Positions 44,778-55,611 of a DNA stretch of 64,000 bases are shown here, in pieces. Both the position numbers and the translations under genes were made by a program. The stretch is from positions 62,001 through 126,000 of the forward strand of contig JADDOH010002041.1 in the NCBI GenBank assembly GCA_016648135.1, in the 5' to 3' direction. The notes beneath the pieces were generated by a model. That model was not told where the DNA came from. It ran no database searches and saw only the letters and a list, made by a program, of their open reading frames with translations. The first letter of the stretch is position 1; every line of letters starts with the position of its first letter. Source of the stretch: Agrypnia vestita. Taxonomy: Eukaryota > Arthropoda > Insecta > Trichoptera > Phryganeidae.

Positions 44778-45238
44778 TGTTTTTCTCCGGATCCAGGTAA
44801 AAGGACCAGGTACTCCACTATCATTCGTATCACTCGTAAATGAACACTTTATTATCGCTGGATAACACGTATTTATCAATTCTCGCTCGTAATAGTCGCA
44901 TTGATTTATTACACCACTTCGGTACTTCGCTCGATTATTTCACTTTATTTATCGCTTCAATTATCTAACGACTGGCCACCCTGGCCATCGCCTCGCGGCT
45001 CGCGGCCGGCTTTGCACCGAACTAACTGTCAAAACACGACACCAAATTTTGGTAATTTCGAACTATCTAGATAATTCGTTTGTTTAGGAGAAGGTTTTTG
45101 TCGCTTCTCGGTTGTATAAGGCGTTTCCCGAATGTTGTATATCAACCCAGATTGCTATAGGCCGTTCTCGATCATTCGATAGTGTTGTGACATATAACAA
45201 GGGATTCTGAACGTTATCTCTTTTGCCATTTTGTTACA
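44778..45238 (-). mobile_element. Truncated LTR-like segment, right arm
   Basis: Mirror of 44306-44766, facing it head to head across the 11-base spacer. Confidence 0.5.
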
Positions 45239-45680
45239 ATATGTAACCTGTCAAACGACATTCAAGTTGCCACATTGCTTGGACGAGTGACCCATTTGAT
45301 ATAAATGGTCGACTCATTTCTCTAATCCAAATTTTAATGATTGCTAATAAATTTTGCGGTGTTGTTTTCGGTTTTATAAAGAAAAAACTCAAGTTTTGAT
45401 ACACTTTCCAACCATGTATTGTACATTAAATATACGTATATCTAAAATGTATTTGTCCATAATGGGTTCTTATTTGTTGCTCTTTGTTTATGCGTGAAGG
45501 AATTGTGTTTTGAGTTTCTTTGAAGTGTGTTTGTTTGGGTTTTTGTATAAGTAAGGTTTTCGCGCAGATTTGTCTTAATTCAAAAAAATCTAATTTCTTA
45601 TATACCTTATCTGATCTTTGGTGTTTTTGAGATTATTTTTATTTTTTTTTTAACAAATTACAAGGTTGACTGCAGCCATT

Positions 45681-46129
45681 TTCGCTCCTTCCAATTCAAT
45701 CAAGAATAAAAAAACAAGGCGTCATTGAAAAATAATTATCGAACAGGTTTAAAGGGAGTGTACCTTAATGTTGCCCGTCAGAATAAAGTAATGTTGTGAT
45801 CAATCACCTTTGTCTACCTGGAAAAGAAGACGGTATCTATTAAATAAGTAATATTACCTCTAGACGCTGCGCAAATTCGATCACATCTTACTGTTCTAGG
45901 TTCCTGGACTAACAAAGACAATTTATTTTGCAGGATCAATGTTTAGTATCGCATGACAAATACGAGCTAGTACATGCACTATCGGTTTATGGTTAAACTA
46001 TTTACTTTTAAATATGGCTAAATTCCATTGCCGACTAACCGGTAAATTAATGTGTAAATATCGACAATTTCGGTAAATAATGTTTCACTTTTTAGTGCAT
46101 TATATAATATTAATTAAGATAAATAATTC
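45681..46129. other. Spacer
   Basis: Nothing recognised; the first ~60 bases show gapped similarity to the complement of 43830-43870, so palindrome homology may fade out here. Confidence 0.3.
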
Positions 46130-46486
46130 AAGTCTCATATAAACAAATCTATTTACATGAGAAACTTGTATGGAAGTCTTCATAGGGTGACCCTGGGATT
46201 ATGACCCGTATGAGCTGGCTTAGTGGTCAATTTACAGAACGCGACGTTCACCGATTCCACTGTAACAATTTCCACACATTATCAAATATCTAAATAAGTT
46301 TTCTTTCAAATATTTGAAGAGACTACGCTAGAGAAATTACGTGGAGTCGCTACGGTGAAATTGGTTAACGTTCCATTGTGTGACGTAGTCACTTAAGCCT
46401 ATTCGCACAAGTCATAAGACCAGTGCAACCCTATAAAAACTTTCATACAAGTTTCCTATATTAATAGATTTGTCTTTATGAGACTT
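46130..46486. mobile_element. Long-TIR foldback MITE family, copy c
   Basis: Left end AAGTCTCATATAAACAAATC and right end complement AAGTCTCATAAAGACAAATC, with arms of roughly 140 bases that include TGTATGGAAGT, CCTGGGATTATGACC, GAGCTGGCTTA and GAACGCGACGTTCACC. Complete but diverged. Confidence 0.75.
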
Positions 46487-46682
46487 CTATTAATTATTTT
46501 AATTAACAATACATTAAAAAATGAATTATTATTTACCGGTAATTCGGTAATGGAATTTCGATATATTTACCGGTAAAAAGATTCATCAAAAACCGATATT
46601 GCAAGCCCTAGTTCGTACTGCACATACAATACTCAATATTGATGTGGCAAGTCTCGATGAAACTTTTATAATTTATCTTTAT

Positions 46683-46755
46683 TACTAATTATATATATTA
46701 TCTAATATATATATATATATCTATAGATATATTTAAATATATATATATTATTACA
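46683..46755. repeat. (TA)n low-complexity tract
   Basis: Long TA runs with a TATCTATAGATATA palindrome near 46721. Confidence 0.7.
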
Positions 46756-47015
46756 GGTTTCATTCTATTGACCCGTTTGCCGAGTGAATGAATGATTGAT
46801 AAAGAAACTTCTCACCGTTTTAAACTAAAAAATTAGGGAGGGGGGCGGGGTTCTTTCTGACGTCACGAACATAGTTCTCACTTACCGTTAGAGGTGGACG
46901 GCACGACACATCTAATAGCGTTGTCCTTCTCTGCCGACTGCTGAAAAAATTTGAGTTAAATGAGATGGTCGTCAAAAGAGAAGTGACTGTACTATAGTAC
47001 TGCGTGCAAAATAAT

Positions 47016-47930
47016 CTCTTAAGGGGTTACATGTAGTCAGGATTTTTAAAAAATCGAAATTTTTTTTTTTGTATTTTCTTAAAGAAAAATGTTTCAAAAA
47101 TATAATGTGAAAATATCAACTCGATCCGATTATTAGTTTTAAAGATATCCAACGATAACTGTAGGGCCCTCTGCTGCCGCCCGTACTGACACGCGGACGG
47201 CACTAGAGCCGGCCGGGCTGACAAACGCGGTTTTTACTGATTAATTCTAAGAATAATGTATGAAAATTCTTTTATACTTCTACTTTTAGACATATGACTC
47301 TTTAGGCTAACTGAGATTTGATTTAGTGTTAGTACTTCAGTGGCAGTGAAACCCAGTAGTCGATAGGTAGTTGTGCGTGTATTATAATCATTTTCAAAAA
47401 TTTATAATGAGACGTCATGAAGGTATGCAAGGAATATTAATGATTGCCAATGCATAGGATTAAATAAAGGACCTAATGCACACCGGTATGCTGAAAAACT
47501 CGATATAGAGCGCATAAAGATTGCTGACCAACGTGCAAATCAGGTCACTCGAAAAGGCAAAATGAGACGTAGATAAAAAAAAATCGACATCTTGGAGGCT
47601 TACACACCGGCACAAGATGTATTATATGTACCAGAAATAGACGACTCTACGTAAGTAATTTTTTAAATTGTATTTGTATTAATTATTTATGCATAAAACT
47701 TTAAACGCGTTTTTCTCAAAATAACGTTTTCAAAAGCGGTGTCCACGATATTTTAAAAACTACTCGATAGATTTAACTGAAATTTAAACATCGTATTTTA
47801 GGCATTAAAAACTTATGCTCCAAAATCGAGGTCATTATAACTGATCTTTCAGGGAGTAAGTATCCACGGTATAATTGAGTTTCCTGATTTCAAAATAAAA
47901 CAGAATGACCACGCATGTAAGTATATAAAT
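47016..47930 (+). mobile_element. Mutator-like (Phantom-type) transposon remnant
   Basis: The left block at 47018-47230 (AAGGGGTTACATGTAGTC, then an ATCGAAATTTTT stretch and AACTCGATCCGATTAT) resembles the long terminal region of Mutator-like elements common in arthropods. The transposase exon remnant is at 47458-47652. The downstream TTTTCTCAAAATAACGTTTT and AAACTACTCGATAGATTTAA blocks look like that family's intron. The right end is not recognised. Confidence 0.45.
47458..47652 (+). pseudogene. Mutator-like transposase exon fragment
   Basis: One frame reads GLNKGPNAHRYAEKLDIERI, then KIADQRANQVTRKGKMRRR, an in-frame TAA at about 47572, and KKIDILEAYTPAQDVLY followed by EIDDST. The H-R-Y-A-E-K-x-D-x-x-R-I pattern and the terminal G/E-IDDS motif are what I recall from Mutator-like transposase domains. 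The fragment ends at a CTAC/GTAAGTAA sequence that would suit a splice donor. Confidence 0.45.
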
Positions 47931-48075
47931 TATTGTACGCACATGTTTATCGAATAAAACCATGAAAGCAATAACACTAAAGATATTATATTTCAATATT
48001 TTTGTTCTAAATATATCAACGAATATAAAAATAAATTAAATAAATTTTAACACTTTTTTATTTAAAAATAACACT

Positions 48076-48586
48076 TTTTACTCCCTTTATATTAACTGGT
48101 GGCGTCTGCTTGCTTGCCGTCAACAAAAACTTTGGATCAACTTTTGACCCTTTTCCCGTGATCCAAACTTGACAAGCAGACTCGTGGCGACGATCAAGAA
48201 GATCTATCAAATTTTCGTTAAAAAAAATAATAATATTACAGTATAATTTCGGATTTTTAGAAATTTAATTGTTTTTTTCAGATTGGAATCATTACCAAAG
48301 TTTGATTTCTAGCAACGGCGCGGCGGCCCGATAACGTCGCGGAATATTTTCAAAATTTGAATTACTCCGTCGGTATGCATAATAGGTACTTCACTACGAA
48401 TGTCGAAAATCTGAATTGACTAACAAATATTTTTAGAATTTAATCTTCAAAGCATGAAGTGTCTTATCAAAGCTCAAAACATCTGACATTTTAGAAATAT
48501 ATTAAATTACTGTAAGTTTAGTGTTATGTTATATGTTTTAATTCGTCTTTAATTTTTGTTATATTTTACAAAGAAAGGGAGTAAAA
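48076..48586 (+). mobile_element. TIR element S, 511 bp, complete
   Basis: The ends are TTTTACTCCCTTT and its exact complement AAAGGGAGTAAAA. The left 170 bases match 38034-38217. The interior includes a GC-rich island (GCGGCGGCCCGATAACGTCG) and no long frame, so it is non-autonomous. Flanking target bases are A/T runs and cannot be resolved. Confidence 0.65.
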
Positions 48587-48598
48587 TAAAAACTTGGT

Positions 48599-49384
48599 TT
48601 TTATGGGTTACTTTTTTTAACAGATAAATAACACAATTAACGCGCGGTTCTAATATGACATTTCAACTGATTTTAGTCTGGTTTGAGCGGCAAATGAGGT
48701 TACTTGACAAATAAAACTCGTTCACTCATTCAAAAACTTGAGATAAAACCAATAATAAGCTTTAAAAACCAATAAACGCAGGTAAAACAGGCCGAATTCG
48801 CATACGTGTCTAGGGAGCGTAGATCTGCACTCTGGCACCCGACCGGTTAATAATGATTAAAAATTTCCACAAAGGCACTTGTGAAGCTATTAAGTACATA
48901 TTTAAAATTTGATAAATTAACTTGTCGATTTTAGATTAAATCAAAATACTTAATTTGTGACAAATTCGCTTTGACGACAGGCAGCACAGCGTGCGAAATT
49001 AGATAATCCGCGTTTTTTGCTTCTTCTGGCCTTCAAATTAATACACGAAATTCGCGAATCTGCAAAATCCCCAGCGGTAACGGAATTATTAATGTTGTTC
49101 GCGTTCCTCTCATTCTCCCTCTCACTCATCAACTGGAAAAAATCAATTTGAATTCAATTCCGCAGATAATTTTTCTAATACTACAGAAATATAGGACCCC
49201 TGCGAAACCGCGGAACCAGCCAGAGGATCTCATTATTATATTGACTCTCGACACTGGAGCCTGCAGGGTGTAGCACGACACATCTGCCATATTTTTCAAA
49301 TATTAAAAATTCATTTTTATGCACTTGATAAATGCACATCAGTAAAGCCTAATCTACTGATAAGAATATTTTCACGTTTTATAT
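48599..49384. other. Unique-looking, GC-richer DNA
   Basis: It contains many CpG words and AATTAAT-type sites (notably 48950-49260) and matches no repeat here. A 60-codon minus frame (48950-49132) lacks motifs. It may be conserved non-coding sequence. Confidence 0.25.
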
Positions 49385-49899
49385 TACTTCTTTGGTAGAT
49401 CTGGCGTTAAATGGTGATGTTTACTGTAATTAAGATGTATGAGAGAGTTATTATTACAATTACTATATTTGATGAGAGATGTATGAGAGAGTTATTATTA
49501 CAATTATTATATTTGAAGAAGAAGTTATTATAACGTTTTAAGTTACTTCTTTGGTAGAGTTGGCGTTGAATGGTGATGGTGACTGTAATGAATCTGGATG
49601 TGACGTCTGTCTGAGCATGTGAAAGGGACGGGAGATGTATGAGAGAATTATTATTACGTCTTAAGTTACTTTTTGGTAGAAATGGCGTTGAATGGTGATG
49701 GTCACTGTAATGAATCTGGATGTGACGTCTGTCTGAGCGCGTGAAAGGGACGGGAGATGTGTGAGAGAGTTATTATTACTTTTTAAGTTACTTCTTTGGT
49801 AGAAATGGAATTGAATGGTGATGGTCACTGTAATTAATCTGGATGTAACGTCTGTCTGAGTGCGTGAAAGGGACGGGAGATGTATGAGAGAGATGACAA
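49385..49899 (+). repeat. Minisatellite, ~122-bp unit, about four copies
   Basis: Units start at 49385, 49545, 49668 and 49790. Each begins ACT(TC)TTTGGTAGA and carries TGAATGGTGATGGTCACTGT, GGATGTGACGTCTGTCTGAG, GTGAAAGGGACGGGAGATGT and GAGAGAGTTATTATTAC. The first unit lacks the middle third and has its own internal duplication of the GAGAGAGTTATTATTACAAT block (49441-49460 and 49480-49510). Units 2-4 are about 95% alike by eye. Confidence 0.85.
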
Positions 49900-50840
49900 T
49901 GATACCTCGTTGCCGAATATTATTGTAATCTGTTCGTAGCGCAACAAACTTGTATGATCATTCTGGAGTATTTTCCAAGATGATGATCTTTCTAGGCAGA
50001 AGCAGGAAATCACGGTTGTCGATATGGAATACGTAACGTATTTATTTATTTATTATATAGCAGTACATGCATTCAAAAATTTAAGTTAAGAAAAGTATAA
50101 TTAAAAAATTATGTACCATTAACATGAACCACACAATTTCTAAGAAATATTTTAAAACATAAGATAATTAATAACTTGCATAATATAAACATAACATATC
50201 GCTAAATATATTATTTAGAGATCGTGTTGATAATGGATAGAATATGTGTTTGTGGATATTTTAGAATGAATTTTACTATGTGTAGAATTGAATAGGTAGA
50301 CTTGGTGAGGAAAAAACTAATTGAGTAGAATTTTCTTGAGGAGACCAAGACCCTTAAGTGATGATGATGATACCGTAATATGCACACATGTGCAGCATCT
50401 GCCTAAAAACTCCATATCAATCAACTTTCTTTTCCGTGCCTTCTTTGCCCTGACATTATTTCACACACTTAAAAAAATTTTTTTTAGAATCACTGCAGTC
50501 TTTACAATATATATAAAACTAATGGTGATATGAAGCAGGGTCTAAATCGGATATAACTTAAATGCATGAACAGGTCAACCAATCAGAGATCAACGCAAAT
50601 AACGAAACTTCAAGCACGCGGACCTAAACATGCCGCGCGCACCCACTTATTCATTCCATCCTTGGCCTAATGATCGACTAGAAGCATTTTATCTTTAAGT
50701 GTAATTTCACTTATCTTAATTCATTAACAGTAAATTCAGCATAAATAGACTGTGAATATTATTCTTTGTATGTTTATTTTATAACTGATTGTTCCATTTA
50801 TCTTATAATAAAGCAAATAAATAAATAAAGCATCGTTATA
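49900..50840. other. Spacer, nothing firmly recognised
   Basis: AT-rich, with a GC-richer stretch at 50590-50650 and an ATAAATAAATAAAG tail at 50817-50830 that may be a LINE 3' end. A 70-codon frame (50321-50533) has no motif. Confidence 0.3.
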
Positions 50841-51110
50841 AGGAAAAAGTTAATGGAAAAAGAAGGTTTTCAATAGTAGCAAGAGAAAAATCACTCTCCA
50901 TACCAAAACCTGATCATGCTATTCTAATTTCCTCAAAAGAAGATAAACCAGCAGAAGACATCAAAAGAATATTAAAAAACAAGATAAATGTTCCTTAACT
51001 AGGCATAGGAATAATGGAAATAAAAAAAACTTATTAGAACAAAATATTACTAAAACGCAAAAAACAAAAGGATACAGAAATGTTAAAAAAATAATTTAAA
51101 AAATACCTTT
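50841..51110 (+). pseudogene. Degraded LINE ORF1 (gag-like) fragment
   Basis: One frame reads FSIVAREKSLSIPKPDHAIL, then ISSKEDKPAEDIKRILKNKI, then stops. The P-K-P-x-H-A-I-L-I-S-S pattern followed by a helical segment is typical of the middle of Gag-like ORF1 proteins of R1/Jockey-type LINEs. No zinc knuckles remain. Confidence 0.4.
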
Positions 51111-51214
51111 ACATTGAAATTGATTCCGAAGATATTAAGACATTAATTTGTGAGAAAAACCTCTTATATGGAAGCGATCTTCTGTTTTATGCTCTTTTAA
51201 AGCTGTCATTAAAT

Positions 51215-52345
51215 ATATTTTTATTTTTTATTTATTTTTTTACGCCCATTAGGCTTTTACATAAAGAGTATAAAATAAATTTCAAAAAGCACATACATTA
51301 AAAGTTTCAGGAATAGCACCAAATCTTGAGTATAAAAATTAAAAATGTAGAGTAGGTAACGAGCAGCAATGCGTATAGGCTTTTACATAAAAAAATATAT
51401 CATAAAATTAAAAAGAACATACATTAAACAATATAAATTACAAGTAGCAAATTATTAAAAGTACCAGGAATAGCACCAAAACATGAGTACAAAAATTTAA
51501 AATATAAAGTACAAAGCGGCAATGTGTACGAAAAATATATATTACCCACCATTACATATTAACAGCTGAAGTCAGTAACGAAGCAGTATTGCCTCTTTAA
51601 GTGTGAACTTTACTTTCTCCAGACTGTCGACGAAAATGTCAATCATGCAACCATATTCATTACAAGTTCCCAATATTCTGTGTATCACAGAATTTGATTG
51701 ATAGTTAGTATTGCAATTGTTGCGATGGAATGTGACAATTTGTCGAGTTCTATGTGTGGAAGGGATATTATAATCGATACATGCTACAAGGTCAGGGCTG
51801 TCCAACATATTGTTTACAATTTTGTAAAGAAGAACTATATCATAAATTTTTCTTCTATCATATAATGTGAGTAAATTTAGTCTCTTCAATATGTAATTGT
51901 ATTCTATGTTTTGTATTGGTATGCTTAACTTGTAGTTAATGTATTTGAGAAATTTGCGTTGGACACGCTCAATACTGTCTATATGCCCATTATAATATGG
52001 AGACCAAACTGATGAGCAATATTCTAATTGGCTCCGGACAAGAGACATGTATAACATTTTAATACTTTCAATTGATTGAAATGGGCGTGATGTCCTTAAA
52101 ATAAATCCCAGCAATTTTAGAGACTTACAAGTTATCGAATTAATATGATTAGTAAAAGTAAGTTTCGAGTCGAATAATACCCCTAAGTCTCGAATACAGT
52201 CAACATTTTCTAGTTTGGTGTTACATAGAGAGTATTCAAAATTTATTTTTGATTTTAATCTAGTAAATGATATAATAATATTGACATGATCACTCAGTTC
52301 GTTTAAGAGTTGCACACTACGTGTTATGTTGTGCCTATTCATTAC
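51215..52345 (-). mobile_element. 5'-truncated LINE (Jockey/CR1-like)
   Basis: Minus-strand insertion ending in an A-rich tail (T-rich on the plus strand at about 51215-51238) after the end motif GTAAAAGCCTAATGGGCG. The 3' UTR contains a tandem duplication: TAGGCTTTTACATAAA, ACATACATTAAA, CAGGAATAGCACCAAA and AAT-GTGTACG/ATGCGTA blocks occur at 51250-51371 and again at 51372-51530. The coding part is 51572-52342. Confidence 0.75.
51572..52342 (-). pseudogene. LINE reverse transcriptase C-terminal region, open but truncated
   Basis: 256 codons without a stop. DLGVLFDSKLTFTNHI at residues 52-67 and LVRSQLEYCSSVWSPYY at 101-117 are the thumb-region signatures of Jockey/CR1-group LINEs; SIERVQRKFLKYINYK at 123-138 follows. 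The catalytic YADD and everything before it are lost through 5' truncation. An older relative is on the plus strand at 25610-26480. The open frame suggests recent arrival. Confidence 0.8.
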
Positions 52346-52984
52346 ATCTGATTTGCGTTATGGGACACGTAATAACGTGTAATACAAACACAGGAAGACT
52401 CTGTTGTTAGGATGGAAATACTTCCTTCTCAAAACCAAATCGGTGATCCTCGACCTATCAATGTGATAACACTCCGAAAATTCTCACCAGATTGAAAATA
52501 GATCTGCCTGAAATAAAATAAGAATAAAATAATATATTATTTTACTGTACAGTCTTGAAGAGCAATTTCAAAATGTCTCTTGAGTCAATTTAAAAAACGA
52601 CGAATTAGATCATCATTTCAGGGAACAGCGCTGATTGGCCGGAAAAGAGCTAGGGGATGCTACGCCATGAATTCCAAATTCAAATTATCTTTTCGTTTTC
52701 ATTAGAATGTTTGTTTTTATTGTTCCTATCTGACTTTATTACTCAGGTCTATGATAGAGATTTTCGTAAAATATTTTTTCATATTTTAGCATAATTACCA
52801 AAGCAAATATTTATTTTCACGAAACTTTTTTATACTTATCTTAATGCCTATTAGGAATGTTTCGTACCGGAAAAAACAATTTTAATTTTGATTAGAAGGA
52901 AGCAATTTGTAAAATAATTTTTAAACAAAACTATTAAACGGATAATTGGCTTTTATATTCGAGTTATACATTACATATGGCACC
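52346..52984. other. Spacer
   Basis: AT-rich, no structure recognised. Confidence 0.35.
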
Positions 52985-53495
52985 TACTGTTCGTACCCGG
53001 CGTTGCACGGGTTAACAATTAAGTTAAAAATAATTTTGTGGATAGAAACAAAAGTTTTATTGTTTGCAAAGGCTCTAAATAAATAATGTAACATCTAGGC
53101 CAGGATAGATGAGATGTTCAGAGGGAAACGCGACCTATGTTTTCCATTGGGTCCTTAAGAAAAAGTGGGCAAAATTTGATTAAAATCTGACAAACGGTAA
53201 TATATTTGTACAGAGTATATACCAAGGGGAGAAGGTGGCTTAAAGAAAAGAGGAAAATGTGGCCCATGTTTTCTGCCGGGTCCTAAAGAATAAGTATCCA
53301 AAATTTTGGTGATTTCAGTCAAATGGTGTAGATTTGTTTTGAAAATATATCGGGAGGAATGGGTGGGGTAAAGCGGGAGGGGGAAAATGTCGCCTATGTC
53401 ACAAGCCGGGTTAAGAAAATTTATGCAAAATTTGGTTCAGATCAGACAAACATTATAGCAGCGCATAAAATACGAACATTATTTTTTATGTATAA
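52985..53495 (+). mobile_element. Module-repeat element, copy 3
   Basis: It starts TACTGTTCGTACCCGGCGTT with the same terminal hairpin as copy 1. About three diverged modules follow with GGTCCTTAAGAA or GGGTCCTAAAGAATAAGTAT, GGGGTAAAG and AAATGTCGCCTATG. The end lacks the GACA repeat. Confidence 0.65.
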
Positions 53496-53679
53496 GATTA
53501 AAGCAAATTAAATAATTTCTTATTGTAGTTTCTATTGACTTAAATGTTAACATGAATAGAAACCTTATTTAAAATATGATAAAATTTAAAACTAAGTTGA
53601 TGATGAATTGTTTTTGTGCGTTTGCTTGGCGATAATTTTATTTATTTATTGAAGAAATATATAATTTTGTTAATATTGT

Positions 53680-53790
53680 AGCGTGATAATAGAATTCGAA
53701 GAATTTTATGTGCGATTGGAATCCCTCTTTGTGTCACTATAGAACTATCGAAACCTATAGGACCTTTCACTGCATACTGAACTCTAGAAT
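53680..53790 (+). mobile_element. LTR fragment (family 1)?
   Basis: TGTAGCGTGATA, GGAATCCCTC and GTGTCACTATAGAAC recall the first 110 bases of the solo LTR at 17559. It is short and diverged. Confidence 0.3.
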
Positions 53791-54122
53791 TAGTTACAAC
53801 AGTCCTAAAGAATAAGTTTCCAAATTTTAAGTCCGATCGGTTGAACGGCACAGATTTGCATCGAAAATATATCAGGGGAGGGAAAGGGGTTGAAGAATAG
53901 GGGGAAAATATCGCCTTTATTGCCTGTCAAGTCCTAAATAATAAGTTTCCAAATTTTGGAATATCGGGGGGAGGTTAAGGGGTTAAAGAATAGGAGGGAA
54001 ATGTCACCTATGTTACCCGCCGGGTCCTAAAGCATGAATATGCAAAATTTAAATCGAATCGGATAAACGGTGTAGATTTGTATACAGACAGACAGACAGA
54101 CATTGTGTTTTATAGGTATAGA
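53787..54122 (+). mobile_element. Module-repeat element, copy 4 (5'-truncated)
   Basis: It begins inside a module (AGTCCTAAAGAATAAGTTTC) and has about two and a half modules. It ends with (GACA)n at about 54087-54104 and TATAGGTATAGATAA. Sequence is closest to copy 1. Confidence 0.7.
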
Positions 54123-54439
54123 TAATGACGATTATTTCGCTCAATATTACTCCGACCATTGACCACTTCGACCAATATCGCACCGGTAGAAATCTCAAAA
54201 CAAACCAAACAATATAGCTGTCGGCCGCCGTTTTTATAGATAAATTAAGTCTTTTCGAAAGTTCGACAATCGTCTAGTCGTATAATTTCATTCCAGAAAC
54301 TTCCTGCATTTTCTAATCCTAATTTAAAAGCTGTAAAATCATTGATTACGCCTATTTCTTTCGATTTACCACCTCGGTACATTGTTTTGTTATTCTATCT
54401 TAACTGCAACGTAGTTATTCAAAACCTGCCTCGAACCGG
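54123..54439. other. Spacer
   Basis: Nothing recognised. Confidence 0.3.
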
Positions 54440-54830
54440 ATTATAATACGAGAGAAACACAAAAGCTCGCGACATAAAGCCTCCGCTCTCCTGCGACTGA
54501 TGTGCGTGCCAGCGGGGGTTCCTCCGCCGGTGACGTCAGGGGATGATGTAACACATTAACCCGAGTACGGGATTAAGGAAGAGAGGTGCGCCGGTTGTGG
54601 TGCTCCGTCAGGCACAGTACCTCCACAACTGACACGTGTCACGCGCAGGGTGGCCTGCGGTGAAGGCGACAGTTTCCATCACACCCACACACGCGCACGT
54701 AGATCCGCACGTGCATGGTTAATGTGGGTAGAGTCCGAGTCGTGAGTGAATGCGCTCAGTGGTGGATGAAATACAAGGAAATCAATCGGTGAGTGAAAAA
54801 TTCGGGTGCGCTTACTTACATATATTATGT
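54440..54830 (+). promoter_or_regulatory. CpG-rich patch, possible promoter or first exon
   Basis: The most CpG-rich non-repeat stretch of the window. It holds a CRE-like GTGACGTCAG at about 54529, a palindromic GACACGTGTC E-box at about 54631, CACACGCGCACG near 54690, and a good splice-donor match AATCG/GTGAGTGAAA near 54791. No TATA box or coding start is evident. A non-coding first exon of a host gene on the plus strand is possible but speculative. Confidence 0.25.
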
Positions 54831-54964
54831 ACGCACGTTAGAAGCTACGTACCTCTTTGAAATATATTTAGAACCAAGTGCTGTGTTGTATACCTTGCGT
54901 TGAAATAAAGTTTCGCGTGCACATTCTGTCCTGTGCATTTATTTTCTTTCTTAATAAATTATAA

Positions 54965-55611
54965 ATGTTTCATAGGGACGAAGCTATTTTTTTATGACAA
55001 AATCTATTTATGACAAAATAGGTAAAGAAGTATTTTTGAGTGTTCAGAGGGCTTACGACCTATCGTACGGCTGGCTTAGGTGATTACTTTACGCATTTAA
55101 TGTTTACCAATTCCACCCACGATAGACTTACTTACATCTATCAAAGTTTTGGAAGATGTACATATATTTAATTTGCGCACCTAGTTTTAAATGAGAGTTG
55201 TATTTTACTACTGCCACCTGTGGTGGATATTTGTCATTCTCATAACCAGTACAGATATCACCGTTGGTTATGAGATATCTTTATTTTTTGTTTTTTTCTC
55301 TCTAAGGAATTCATATTCTGTTTGCATTTCTTGTATTACGTCTATATTTCTGCCTTATTTGTTATTCCACCCATTTTCCAGGGCTATAAACGCTTCAAAT
55401 AAATGAAAGGTTTTCATATTTGATATACATTTACATAGATTTTTTAAAAATTTGATAATATAAAGATGTTCTTACAATGGAATTGGTGAACGTTGCATTT
55501 TGTAAAGTGATCACTTAAGCCAGCTTATGCAGGTCGTGAGCCCTGGGCCATCCTGCAAAAAGTCTCCCATACATATTTCTCGTATAAATTGTTTCGTCTC
55601 TGTGAAACTTC
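54965..55611. mobile_element. Long-TIR foldback MITE family, copy d
   Basis: The right-arm complement (TTTCACAGAGACGAAAC, AGGATGGCCCAGGGCTCACG, AAGTGATCACTTTACAAAAT, CAACGTTCACCAATTCCATT) is close to the family consensus. The left arm (CATAGGGACGAAGC, GGGCTTACGACC, GGCTTAGGTGATTACTTTAC) is more decayed. At ~650 bp it is the longest member; the unmatched centre is 55185-55400. Confidence 0.7.

Larger units (their letters stand above)
43870..45680. repeat. 1.8 kb palindrome, ~900-bp arms, 11-bp spacer
   Basis: The left arm 43870-44766 and right arm 44778-45680 are reverse complements around the spacer 44767-44777. I count about two mismatches in the inner 460 bases and about fifteen plus small indels in the outer 430. 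The inner part of each arm starts TGTAAC (44306; mirrored at 45238), contains GTTCAGAATCCCTTG, ACATTCGGGAAA and GCGATAATAAAGTGTTCATT, and is related to the Gypsy-like LTR at 17559. It stops short of an LTR end at the palindrome centre. The outer part is not LTR. No long frame is present, and no matching target duplication was found outside. Confidence 0.9.

Noticed and set aside
43870..45680. Palindrome as a simple uncut hairpin-read assembly artefact
   Set aside because: The arms carry about seventeen distinct substitutions and indels concentrated in the outer half, which a copied read would not show, though raw reads must confirm.
49385..49899. CRISPR array
   Set aside because: Repeats are ~122 bp, contiguous and without unique spacers, and the genome is eukaryotic.
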